Source: Guyparkeria sp. SCN-R1
GTDB lineage: Bacteria > Pseudomonadota > Gammaproteobacteria > Halothiobacillales > Halothiobacillaceae
Direction: 5' to 3'
Assembly: GCF_003932495.1 (NCBI RefSeq)
Contig: NZ_QZMT01000014.1
Location: 1 to 64,000 of the forward strand
Length of the DNA stretch: 64,000 bases
This document shows positions 50,756 through 57,901 of the stretch, one piece after another. The translations under genes and the position numbers were made by a program. The number at the start of each line of letters is the position of its first letter. The first letter of the stretch is position 1. The notes below the pieces were generated by a model. That model did not search any database, was not told where the DNA came from, and saw only the letters and a program-made list of their open reading frames with translations.

Positions 50756-51034
50756 ATGAGCAGTCGACGTTATCCAGACGAATTCAAGGTTGAGGCGGTC
50801 AAGCAGGTGACAGAGCGAGGCCGCCGAGTGAAGGAGGTGGCCGAGCATCTTGGCGTCTCCCAGCACAGCCTTTACGCGTGGATCCGGCGTTATCAGCAGC
50901 CGGATGAAGAAAAGCAGAAGCAGCAGGCTCAAGCCGATGAGATCCGCCGCCTGAATGCGCAACTCCGGGAAGTCACCGAGGAGCGCGACATATTAAAAAA
51001 GGCGGCCGCGTACTTCGCCAAGCAGTCCGGGTGA
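50756..51034 (+). CDS. IS3-family transposase OrfA
   Basis: 92 residues. The helix-turn-helix 'VKEVAEHLGVSQHSLYAWIR' is followed by a leucine-zipper region ('RRLNAQLREVTEERDILKKA'), which is standard OrfA. The heptamer A-AAA-AAG at 50995-51001 is in the correct frame for -1 slippage, which would fuse OrfA to OrfB and make the active OrfAB transposase. Confidence 0.95.
   Translation: MSSRRYPDEFKVEAVKQVTERGRRVKEVAEHLGVSQHSLYAWIRRYQQPDEEKQKQQAQADEIRRLNAQLREVTEERDILKKAAAYFAKQSG
50995..51001 (+). promoter_or_regulatory. Programmed -1 ribosomal frameshift site
   Basis: AAAAAAG is aligned to the OrfA frame as A AAA AAG, the standard slippery heptamer of IS3-family elements, about 30 bases before the OrfA stop. 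Confidence 0.8.
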
Positions 51035-51906
51035 GGTACGCGTTCATCAAGGACCACGAACGCGCCCATCCGGTGCGCCGCCTTTGCCGCTTGATGAATG
51101 TCCACCCGAGTGGCTACTACGCCTGGAAGCGTCAGCCGGACTCCCGGCGACAGCGGGAAGATCGACGGCTGCTGGGCGTGATCAAGCAATCCTGGCTGGA
51201 GAGCGGTGGCGTCTACGGCTATCGCAAGATCCATCACGATCTGCGGGATCTGGGCGAGCGTTGCGGCAAGCACCGTGTGGCCCGCCTGATGCGTGGAGAG
51301 GGATTGAAGTCACAGACCGGCTACCGGCGTCGCCCCGGCTTTCGTGGTGGACGCCCGGCCGTCGTGGCGCCGAATCACTTGCAGCAGCAATTTGACGTGT
51401 CCGCTCCCAACCAGGCCTGGGTCACGGACATTACCTACATCCGGACTCACGAGGGATGGCTGTACCTGTCGGTGGTTCTGGATCTGTTCTCCCGGCAAGT
51501 CGTCGGCTGGTCCATGCGTCCACGCATGGATCGGGAGCTGGCCATGAATGCCTTGATGATGGCCGTGTGGCGACGCCAGCCTGACGGCCCGGTCGTCGTC
51601 CATTCCGATCAGGGAAGCCAGTTCAGCAGCCACGACTGGCAGGACTTTCTCAAGGCCCACGGCCTCGTGGGCAGCATGAGCCGGAGGGGGAACTGCCACG
51701 ACAACGCCGTGGCGGAGAGCTTCTTCCAGTTGCTCAAACGTGAGCGAATCCGCCGTCGGATCTATCCGGACCGGGAAGAAGCCCGCCGAGACGTGTTCGA
51801 TTACATCGAGCTCTTCTACAACGTCCGCCGCCGTCATGGCTACATCGGCGGGCTCTCTCCGGTAGAGTTCGAGAAGCGCTATTTCAACCGGCTCGCGAGT
51901 GTCTAG
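51031..51906 (+). CDS. IS3-family transposase OrfB (DDE integrase domain)
   Basis: 291 residues from GTG 51031, in the -1 frame relative to OrfA. The catalytic set is intact: Asp in 'WVTDITYIRT', Asp in 'VVHSDQGSQFSS' and Glu in 'CHDNAVAESFFQLLKRE'. 'GVYGYRKIHHDL' is the HTH_21-type region before it. It is probably made mainly as an OrfAB fusion by frameshifting. No damage is seen, so the IS may still be active. Confidence 0.95.
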   Translation: MRYAFIKDHERAHPVRRLCRLMNVHPSGYYAWKRQPDSRRQREDRRLLGVIKQSWLESGGVYGYRKIHHDLRDLGERCGKHRVARLMRGEGLKSQTGYRRRPGFRGGRPAVVAPNHLQQQFDVSAPNQAWVTDITYIRTHEGWLYLSVVLDLFSRQVVGWSMRPRMDRELAMNALMMAVWRRQPDGPVVVHSDQGSQFSSHDWQDFLKAHGLVGSMSRRGNCHDNAVAESFFQLLKRERIRRRIYPDREEARRDVFDYIELFYNVRRRHGYIGGLSPVEFEKRYFNRLASV

Positions 51907-52032
51907 AAAACCGGGGGCGATTCAGGATGTTTTTACGAATGCACGTCCAAATTTCCTCGTTGAGGAGCATATCTGGGTAGGGAGGCCTACATAAGACGGC
52001 CCCCGCTATCCCACACCAAAGGAGGCTTATAT

Positions 52033-52305
52033 ATGCCAATCGAACGACGAATTGTTCAGACCGGAAAAGATCGCGACGGGGACATCACCGCCCTTTGCAA
52101 CTCTGGTGAGCACTGGTCCCCACGTTCCAAGTCTAAAGCCATTCAGGACATCGAGAGTGGTATCTACCAGTACTACGTTCTTCTCAAGAACGGTGAGCGT
52201 GCCATTGTTGGCGTCGTGAACGGTTCCTCAGGCAAGTACCTCAGGACCAATTGGGATGGAACAAAACGAAACAATCTTGATGATCTTCCGGACTGCACGA
52301 GCTAA
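52033..52305 (+). CDS. DUF3892-family small protein
   Basis: 90 residues. 'DGDITALCNSGEHWSPRSKS', 'IESGIYQYYVLLKNG', 'GKYLRTNWDGTKRNNLDDLP' match the DUF3892 pattern. AGGAGG precedes the ATG. It is 15 bases before a DUF2188 gene; such small domains are common accessory genes on mobile elements, but no function is established. Transposon cargo. Confidence 0.8.
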   Translation: MPIERRIVQTGKDRDGDITALCNSGEHWSPRSKSKAIQDIESGIYQYYVLLKNGERAIVGVVNGSSGKYLRTNWDGTKRNNLDDLPDCTS

Positions 52306-52320
52306 GACGTAGGGGGCGAA

Positions 52321-52557
52321 ATGAGTAACAAGCGAGATATTCACGTAGTACCCCATAAGGAGGGGTGGGCGACTCGGCGTGAAGGGAGTTCCCGGGCATT
52401 GGGGATCCATCGGACGCAGACCGATGCGATCGATTCAGGGAGGAGTCAGGCTCGGAAGGATCGCGTGGAGCTCGTGACGCACCGCAAAGATGGTCGCATC
52501 CGTGACTCAGACAGTTACGGGAACGACCCGCATCCACCTAAGGATAGAAAGCATTGA
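52321..52557 (+). CDS. DUF2188-family small protein
   Basis: 78 residues. 'HVVPHKEGWATRREGSSRAL', a central 'TQTDAIDSGRSQARKDRVEL' and the end 'SDSYGNDPHPPKD' are the DUF2188 signature, in which the C-terminal SYGxDPxPPK is nearly invariant. It forms a two-gene unit with the DUF3892 gene. Function is unknown. Its 3' end faces the TacA-like gene on the other strand. Confidence 0.82.
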   Translation: MSNKRDIHVVPHKEGWATRREGSSRALGIHRTQTDAIDSGRSQARKDRVELVTHRKDGRIRDSDSYGNDPHPPKDRKH

Positions 52558-52590
52558 AACGCAGTACCTGATGACGGCGGGCAGCCTCAG

Positions 52591-53007
52591 CTAAGGTTGT
52601 TCATGTCCCTGAGCCCGGCGTTGACCCCGGGCCTTTATTTTTTGGTGCCGCCTCTTTGCCTCTAGGTATTTTGGAGATGGCGGACGGGGATTGTCGATTA
52701 GATCGACGATGAGTTCAGCCTCTCGCTCGGTGAGCACGATGGTGGTTCTGTCTCGCAGGGAGGCGATTCCGGCACTCAAGGCTCGGCTCGCAACTTCGCT
52801 TGTCGGGACTTTTGCCGCTGCGGCGAGCTCATCTAGGGCGGCGAGATGATCTGCGGACACGGGAATTAGTGGCGTTGCGTGGTCTTTTTGGGGGTGTTGA
52901 CTTAACCGTTCGCGTCGCTGGACATGGTTCGCGAAGGCGAAGAGCCCCGTAATGAAGGCGATAAGCCAGCCAGCCCCAGCGAGAAATGCGATCCATGTTT
53001 CGTTCAT
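52591..53007 (-). CDS. Membrane-anchored TacA-like (DUF1778) antitoxin homologue without toxin
   Basis: 138 residues. One N-terminal membrane helix ('WIAFLAGAGWLIAFITGLFA') is joined by a short linker to a region resembling TacA/DUF1778 antitoxins: 'DHLAALDELAAAAKVPTSEV' as the ribbon-helix-helix-like part, then 'TTIVLTEREAELIVDLIDNP' and 'RPPSPKYLEA', the shape of the toxin-neutralising tail. Normally a GNAT toxin gene (tacT) follows directly; here none is present. It is downstream of the TnsE-like gene on the same strand (139-bp gap). The membrane anchor is unusual. The assignment is by pattern, at moderate certainty. Confidence 0.55.
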   Translation of the reverse strand: MNETWIAFLAGAGWLIAFITGLFAFANHVQRRERLSQHPQKDHATPLIPVSADHLAALDELAAAAKVPTSEVASRALSAGIASLRDRTTIVLTEREAELIVDLIDNPRPPSPKYLEAKRRHQKIKARGQRRAQGHEQP

Positions 53008-53146
53008 GTGTTCTCACCGTTGTGATTGCTTGCCAAGTGGATTGCCGTAGCAGCGAGGTTAGACGAACTGCTTGGATCAAGAAGCTTCAGGGGTTGGGCG
53101 GGAGGCCTTGGCGCCGCATTGATCTCGCTGGTCAGGTTCCGTGGGA

Positions 53147-54973
53147 TTACAACTTCACTCCCATCTTCCTGAGGGCGTTCCGAGCTGCCGCTTCACATGG
53201 CACGGTGTCATTTTTCGATTTGCTATGGGCGAACGTATCTGCATCTCCTGGGCATGAGCCAACCAACCCTTTAAACACCCCTTCGGAGTAACGAATTCTC
53301 GAAAGGAGGATCCGTAGCCACTCTTCTAGGTCTGTTTCACTGTCAAGATGGAAGCAAAGCCCACTCATTGACTCTTCACTAAATTCCCCTGAGCCATCAG
53401 CTTTGGGGCGTGTCCTGCGTTGAATCTCCACGACATAGAGGTCTTGCTCATCGACCTGAATTCGCATAACGAGAGCCCCACGGGGCTGGGTAGCCTCTTT
53501 GTCTAGGAAAGGCCATTTACGCGTGCTGCCAGAAACCTTTGCACTTTGGCTAAACGGCGCGATCTGAATGAGCTTTGGGTGCCCGATTCGTTGGAATCCG
53601 CCTTCAAACGCAAACCAGGCAACGCTTTGGATCCGCTCCGGGAAAGCGTGTTGGAGATGTTGGGCCGCCTCCCACATGTCTCTCAATTTGCCCTGCGACT
53701 CCATTTCTACTGGTGCGTGAAACAAAGCCAAGCCGACTCCTTTACCTTCTCCGTGGGGAGCTCCGCTGGAGAAGATTTCTGCATCAGTCGCTTGATCGCC
53801 AGCAGCAATCGGTGACCCAGCATGCTCTCGTTTAATCCTTTGTGAGACCACTTGCTGCCGATTCCCGGACGGCGGTAGCAGTTCCTCGAACTCCGGATCA
53901 TCAATTGAGGCGCGTGGTCCGGAATGATCCGGCTCATCATCTTTTGTCAGAGGCAAGTCCATCTCACCCTTTAGCGAGGTTCGGTATGGCTGCCGTCCAA
54001 GGCCTTCCTCGGTAGGCGGACCCATTTCGTCGATCGTCGGGTATTCTCGTGTGCCCCGGGAAAGGATAATTGGCGGACCCTCTGGCTCGCTGCAGCCAAT
54101 GACTTCCAGGGCGAGGAAGGATCTACCGTTATCGAAGGGGATGCCTCGAACCCTTAGTTTGGCGGGCTGCCTGAACCATGGTCCAATTTTTGGGTGTGCT
54201 AGTCGTGATCCGTGCCCTTGCCGTGGACTGGCCGAGTGCGCCTGCTCGAGTTGCGAATAAATGCCCTTGAGGCATTTTGTTGTGGGAGGGAGATATTTAG
54301 CGGAGGCGAGGATCTTTGCATCCCCCGTCGCAAGCCTCCCGTTGTCTCTCAAGGCGACCTGCCACTTACCGCTTATTTCCTGCTGGTTAAGGGGGGCGTA
54401 AAGATGGCTGTGCGGGTCATCGAAGCCCCGCCATGGATAAGTAGCTAAAACGCGTTTCAGCTCTTGCGACCGGCCATAGCATCGGGAAAAAAACTCCAAT
54501 GACGGGATTACCAGCTTTCCGCCCGTTCCGAGATTTAGCTCGATCAAGGGATTTTTGTCCCGACCGTACTTTAAGGGGTGGAGTGACCGCGGGTACGGGG
54601 GTTCTGTGCCTGCCTGGGCGGCTTGTGCAAATGAGTTGAAGGACCAGCCTCCTTCGCGGAAGTCAACTGAGAACTCTTTCGTCTGAAAGGTGATCCGCTC
54701 TCGGCACCGATTGTTGGCCCAGATTGTCCCGATCCTCATTTGTCCCAATGCAGTTAGTGGGACGTCTCGGAGTTCGTAATCGCCGAAGGAGCGGCCGTCG
54801 GGGCTCAGTTGACGGAAGACAACAACAACCAGGGGTTGGCTGCTCGCTCGATAGTTTTTCTTCAGTCCGCCATACCACCAGGCCACCCAGCGCTGCCCGT
54901 CGTTCAGTCCCAGCGAGTCCAAAGGCATCGCAGGGGCAATCCTCTGGGTTCGGATCTTGTGGGTGTTGCTCAT
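53147..54973 (-). CDS. tnsE: TnsE-like transposon targeting protein
   Basis: 608 residues, against 538 for Tn7 TnsE. Resemblance is in order and pattern: an N-terminal beta-rich half with 'LVIPSLEFFSRCYGRSQELK' (Tn7: HIPQLELARSLFLINSYF), 'LRVRGIPFDNGRSFLALEVI' (Tn7: LHVKGRSSNEDKDYLVEEIV), a charged linker (about 330-400), then a C-terminal domain with 'MWEAAQHLQHAFPERIQSVA' and 'LVMRIQVDEQDLYVVEIQRR' (Tn7: FVLLEVDASDG). In Tn7, TnsE directs insertion into replicating plasmids. Here it lies alone at the right end, reading inward, opposite to tnsABC. Identification is from remembered sequence; an HMM search would settle it. Confidence 0.6.
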   Translation of the reverse strand: MSNTHKIRTQRIAPAMPLDSLGLNDGQRWVAWWYGGLKKNYRASSQPLVVVVFRQLSPDGRSFGDYELRDVPLTALGQMRIGTIWANNRCRERITFQTKEFSVDFREGGWSFNSFAQAAQAGTEPPYPRSLHPLKYGRDKNPLIELNLGTGGKLVIPSLEFFSRCYGRSQELKRVLATYPWRGFDDPHSHLYAPLNQQEISGKWQVALRDNGRLATGDAKILASAKYLPPTTKCLKGIYSQLEQAHSASPRQGHGSRLAHPKIGPWFRQPAKLRVRGIPFDNGRSFLALEVIGCSEPEGPPIILSRGTREYPTIDEMGPPTEEGLGRQPYRTSLKGEMDLPLTKDDEPDHSGPRASIDDPEFEELLPPSGNRQQVVSQRIKREHAGSPIAAGDQATDAEIFSSGAPHGEGKGVGLALFHAPVEMESQGKLRDMWEAAQHLQHAFPERIQSVAWFAFEGGFQRIGHPKLIQIAPFSQSAKVSGSTRKWPFLDKEATQPRGALVMRIQVDEQDLYVVEIQRRTRPKADGSGEFSEESMSGLCFHLDSETDLEEWLRILLSRIRYSEGVFKGLVGSCPGDADTFAHSKSKNDTVPCEAAARNALRKMGVKL

Positions 54974-55046
54974 CCTGTGGCCGTCCAGTAAGCCAAACTG
55001 GTGTTTTGGGCGGAATTAAGTAGACAAGGTAGTAACTCCTGAATTT

Positions 55047-55092
55047 TGTCGCAGCTATTTCCAAAATGTCGCAGCAATTTCGACAACTGACA
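55047..55092 (-). repeat. Transposon right end with two TnsB-site-like repeats
   Basis: Read inward on the minus strand: TGTCA, six bases, GAAATTGCTGCGACA (55067-55081), then after five bases GAAATAGCTGCGACA (55047-55061). These match the left-end repeats, in the inward orientation. The sites lie about 75-120 bases upstream of the TnsE-like gene and so could also affect its promoter. Confidence 0.85.
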
Positions 55093-55097
55093 GCCGC
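55093..55097. repeat. 5-bp target-site duplication, right copy
   Basis: GCCGC immediately follows the ACA end of the transposon and is identical to 44180-44184. Confidence 0.9.
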
Positions 55098-55953
55098 CAC
55101 CGATCAGCGCGACGGCCGAGGCCGAGTGGTGCGGGGCGCGAAACGGGCGCTCGCCGAAGCGGGAGGGGTCGAATCCACCGGGCGTGACCGTGGCCACCTC
55201 GGCCGCGGCTAGGGCCTCTTCCTCGGTCATCGGCGGCAGGATGCCGGCGAGTCGCTGGGCCAGCATGCTCTTGCCGGCACCCGGTGGACCGATCAGCAGC
55301 AGATTGTGTTTTCCAGCCGCGGCGATCGCCAGCGCGCGCTTGGCCCGCGGTTGGCCGCGGACGTCGGCGAGATCGCCATTGATGGCCGGGTCGACCGGCG
55401 GGGGTGGACGGTGTTCCAGTCGCACGGGATCGGCCTCGCCCGCCAGGTAGGCCACCAGATCGCGCAGATGATGTAGCCCTCGGCCGGCAACCCCCGGGAT
55501 GAGCTCCGCCTCCGCCTGGCCGTCGGCTGGCAGGAGCAATTCCCGCCCGGCATCGCGCGCCGCCCGGGCGGCGGACAGATTGCCGCGCACCGAGCGCAAG
55601 CTGCCATCCAGGGACAGCTCACCCAGGCATTCGATATGTGCCAATCGTTCACGGGCGGGCGCCGGTAGCTGACCGGTGGCGGCGAGGATGGCCAGGGCGA
55701 TGGCGAGATCGAAGCGCGCGCTTTCCTTGGGCAGGTCGGCCGGGGCGAGATTGACGGTCAGCCGACGTGGCGGGAACTCGAAGCCCGAGGAAAGGATCGC
55801 CGCACGGACCCGGTCGCGGGATTCGCGCACGGCGGTCTCGGGTAGCCCGACCAGGGTGAATGCCGGCAGTCCCGGGGCGACATGGGCCTCGACGGTGACC
55901 GCGGGGGCGTGAATGCCGAGCAGGGCCCGGCTGTGAATCTTGGCGATGGGCAT
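55093..55953 (-). pseudogene. comM: comM, 5' part, cut off by the Tn7-like transposon
   Basis: The N-terminal 287 codons, from ATG 55953 ('MPIAKIHSRALLGIHAPAV'). It holds the Lon-like N-terminal domain ('GLPAFTLVGLPETAVRESRD') and the AAA+ Walker A 'LLIGPPGAGKSMLAQRLAG', and stops at 'HHSASAVALIGGG', where the transposon enters. Walker B and the rest are at 43532. The reading frame runs about 40 codons into the transposon end before a stop, so a truncated protein could be made. Confidence 0.93.
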
Positions 55954-56119
55954 GTCCGTATGCCTCGTGTCGTGGGTAGGTCGGCCGGCGGGCCTTGCGG
56001 AAAACGCGGCGCCGGCGAGGGGATTGTCGGTCTGAGGCCGCTGCTGGCCGGGCATCCATGCCCGCCGGCAACGGCTTGTTCAACGAACCGGCGCGGAAAC
56101 CGGTTCGCCGGGCCCGGGT

Positions 56120-56401
56120 TCAGCTGGCCATGTCGCCTTCTTCATTCTCGGGCTGGCCGCGGTGGTGTTTTTCCATCTCGGCGACGCGCTGCTCCAACGC
56201 CTCGAGCTTGGCGCGGGTGCGGGCGAGCACCTGGGTCTGCACGTCGAATTCCTCGCGCGTGACCAGATCCATACGGGAAAAGCCGTTGCTGACGGCCTGG
56301 CGAACCGCCTTGTCGAACTCCTGCTTGCCCTCGCGCAGGCTCTCGGGCATGGCCTGCTCGATGCGCTGGGAGATCTCTTCGATCGTGTGGGTGATGGACA
56401 T
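56120..56401 (-). CDS. ubiK: Ubiquinone biosynthesis accessory factor UbiK
   Basis: 93 residues from ATG 56401. This is the YqiC/BMFP family: an amphipathic N-terminal helix ('TIEEISQRIEQAMPESLREG') and a C-terminal coiled coil ('LARTRAKLEALEQRVAEMEK'). UbiK forms a complex with UbiJ and aids aerobic ubiquinone synthesis. The family is commonly encoded next to comM, as here before the transposon came in. Confidence 0.92.
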   Translation of the reverse strand: MSITHTIEEISQRIEQAMPESLREGKQEFDKAVRQAVSNGFSRMDLVTREEFDVQTQVLARTRAKLEALEQRVAEMEKHHRGQPENEEGDMAS

Positions 56402-56751
56402 CTCGGTACCTCGGTGTGGTTCGTCGTCGACGGCATCCCGATTGTTGGGTATACCCCTAGCAGATGCAAGGCAAAGCGACCCGGCATGACCACACCCGAT
56501 CATCACCCGCCCCCGGGCTGATCTCCGGGCGATGCCGGGGCAATTACGGGGCAATCACGGGGCGCGGGGCGCACCATAAAGAGGCAGCAGCGAAAATCGC
56601 CGTCCCCAAATTGGGGAGCCGGTGCGCGGAGCGGCGAGAGCGATTCCGATGGTGTTGATTATAAGTGTCTATAAATAAAGGAAAACCACAACTGGCACGG
56701 GCGGTGCAATGACCTGGGCGAACCCGAACGTTCACCTGATGGAGCACAGAC
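56402..56751. other. 350-bp divergent regulatory region ubiK / TorF porin
   Basis: It contains the sigma-54 promoter listed separately, and AT-rich DNA around 56655-56685. Half-sites resembling NtrC operators (GCACCA near 56570 and GGTGCG near 56620) are visible but not convincing as a palindrome. No gene is seen. Confidence 0.5.
56693..56708 (+). promoter_or_regulatory. Sigma-54 (-24/-12) promoter
   Basis: TGGCACGGGCGGTGCA fits TGGCACG-N4-TTGCA except for one base in the -12 element (GTGCA), with the correct spacing between the GG and GC. It is about 45 bases upstream of the TorF-type gene and its glnK-amtB neighbours, consistent with NtrC-dependent expression under nitrogen limitation. Confidence 0.7.
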
Positions 56752-57483
56752 ATGAAAAAGACACTTATCGCCACCAGCCTTGCCACCGCCATGGCTTCCG
56801 CCGTCAGCCTGTCGGCCCTCACCCTGCCCTCCGTGGCTGCGGCCGAGGTCTCCGCCAATGTCGGTGTGGTTTCCAACTACTTCTTCCGTGGTGTGACCCA
56901 GACCGACGACGGCGCGGCCGTCCAGGGTGGCCTCGACTACGGGCATGACTCCGGCTTCTACGCCGGCACCTGGGCCTCCACTGTCGACTTCGGTGACGGC
57001 ACCAGCTACGAGCTCGACCTCTATGCCGGCTACGGCGGCAGTTTCGGCGATCTCGGTTACGACGTCGGCTATATCTACTACGCCTACCCGGACGGCGACG
57101 ATCTCGACTTCGGCGAGATCTACGGCTCGCTCTCCTACAGCTATCTCACCGCCGGTTTGGCCTACACGGTCAATTCTCAGGCAAGCGGTGACGATGCTGC
57201 CTTCGATACGGGTGACCTGTACTACTACGCCGGCGTCGATGTTCCGTTCGGCGATTCCGGTTACAGCGGCAGCCTCTACTACGGCTACTACACCTTCGAG
57301 AACGACAGCTCGACCAACGAACTCGACTACGGTCACTGGAGCGCGGGCCTTTCCAAGGATGTCGGCGATTTCGGTTCGGTCGGCTTCAACTTGGAGATGG
57401 CTGACATCTCGGGGGATCACGCATGGGCTGATTCGAATTCCGACGACCTGAAGCTGTGGATCAGCTGGTCCAAGTCGTTCTGA
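56752..57483 (+). CDS. TorF-family putative porin
   Basis: 243 residues. A signal peptide ('SAVSLSALTLPSVAAAEV') is followed by 'SANVGVVSNYFFRGVTQTDD', the opening of the Gcw_chp/TorF family. Alternating Gly/Tyr/Asp-rich strands end in 'DLKLWISWSKSF', with a terminal phenylalanine as for barrel insertion. It lies behind a sigma-54 promoter and 64 bases upstream of glnK, so it is probably part of a nitrogen-limitation unit, perhaps admitting small nitrogen compounds through the outer membrane (inferred). Confidence 0.85.
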   Translation: MKKTLIATSLATAMASAVSLSALTLPSVAAAEVSANVGVVSNYFFRGVTQTDDGAAVQGGLDYGHDSGFYAGTWASTVDFGDGTSYELDLYAGYGGSFGDLGYDVGYIYYAYPDGDDLDFGEIYGSLSYSYLTAGLAYTVNSQASGDDAAFDTGDLYYYAGVDVPFGDSGYSGSLYYGYYTFENDSSTNELDYGHWSAGLSKDVGDFGSVGFNLEMADISGDHAWADSNSDDLKLWISWSKSF

Positions 57484-57499
57484 TCCGACCGAACCATAA

Positions 57500-57886
<387 letters not shown>

Positions 57887-57901
57887 GCGGAGGATTTCAC
57901 C

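Larger units (their letters stand above)
50693..51924 (+). mobile_element. IS3-family insertion sequence (IS51-like), 1232 bp
   Basis: The terminal inverted repeats begin TGAATCGCCCC on both sides (left 50693 onward; right, on the other strand, ending 51924) and continue with matching ...CTAGACAC. It holds overlapping orfA and orfB with an A AAA AAG slippage site. The flanks (GCCA left, GGAT right) do not form a 3-4 bp duplication, which suggests recombination or a deletion beside the IS after insertion. Confidence 0.92.
44185..55092. mobile_element. Tn7-like transposon inserted in comM (10.9 kb)
   Basis: The element begins TGT and ends ACA. Its two 26-bp ends share the layout TGTCA, six variable bases, then GAAATNNNTGCGACA. 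GCCGC flanks both sides. Inside are tnsA, tnsB, tnsC, tniQ and a zinc-ribbon gene as an overlapping operon at the left, and a TnsE-like gene reading inward from the right end. Between them are an IS3-family element, DUF3892 and DUF2188 genes, and a TacA-like gene. comM is the known home of the Tn6022/AbaR family of Acinetobacter; the GCCGC duplication resembles the ACCGC I remember for those islands, suggesting the same target position. GC content is visibly below that of the host genes. Confidence 0.95.

Noticed and set aside
44185-55092. CRISPR-associated Tn7-like (CAST) system
   Set aside because: No cas genes and no repeat-spacer array in the element or elsewhere in the window.
56560-56640. 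NtrC operator pair upstream of the sigma-54 promoter
   Set aside because: Only half-sites (GCACCA, GGTGCG) with wrong spacing; not strong enough to list.
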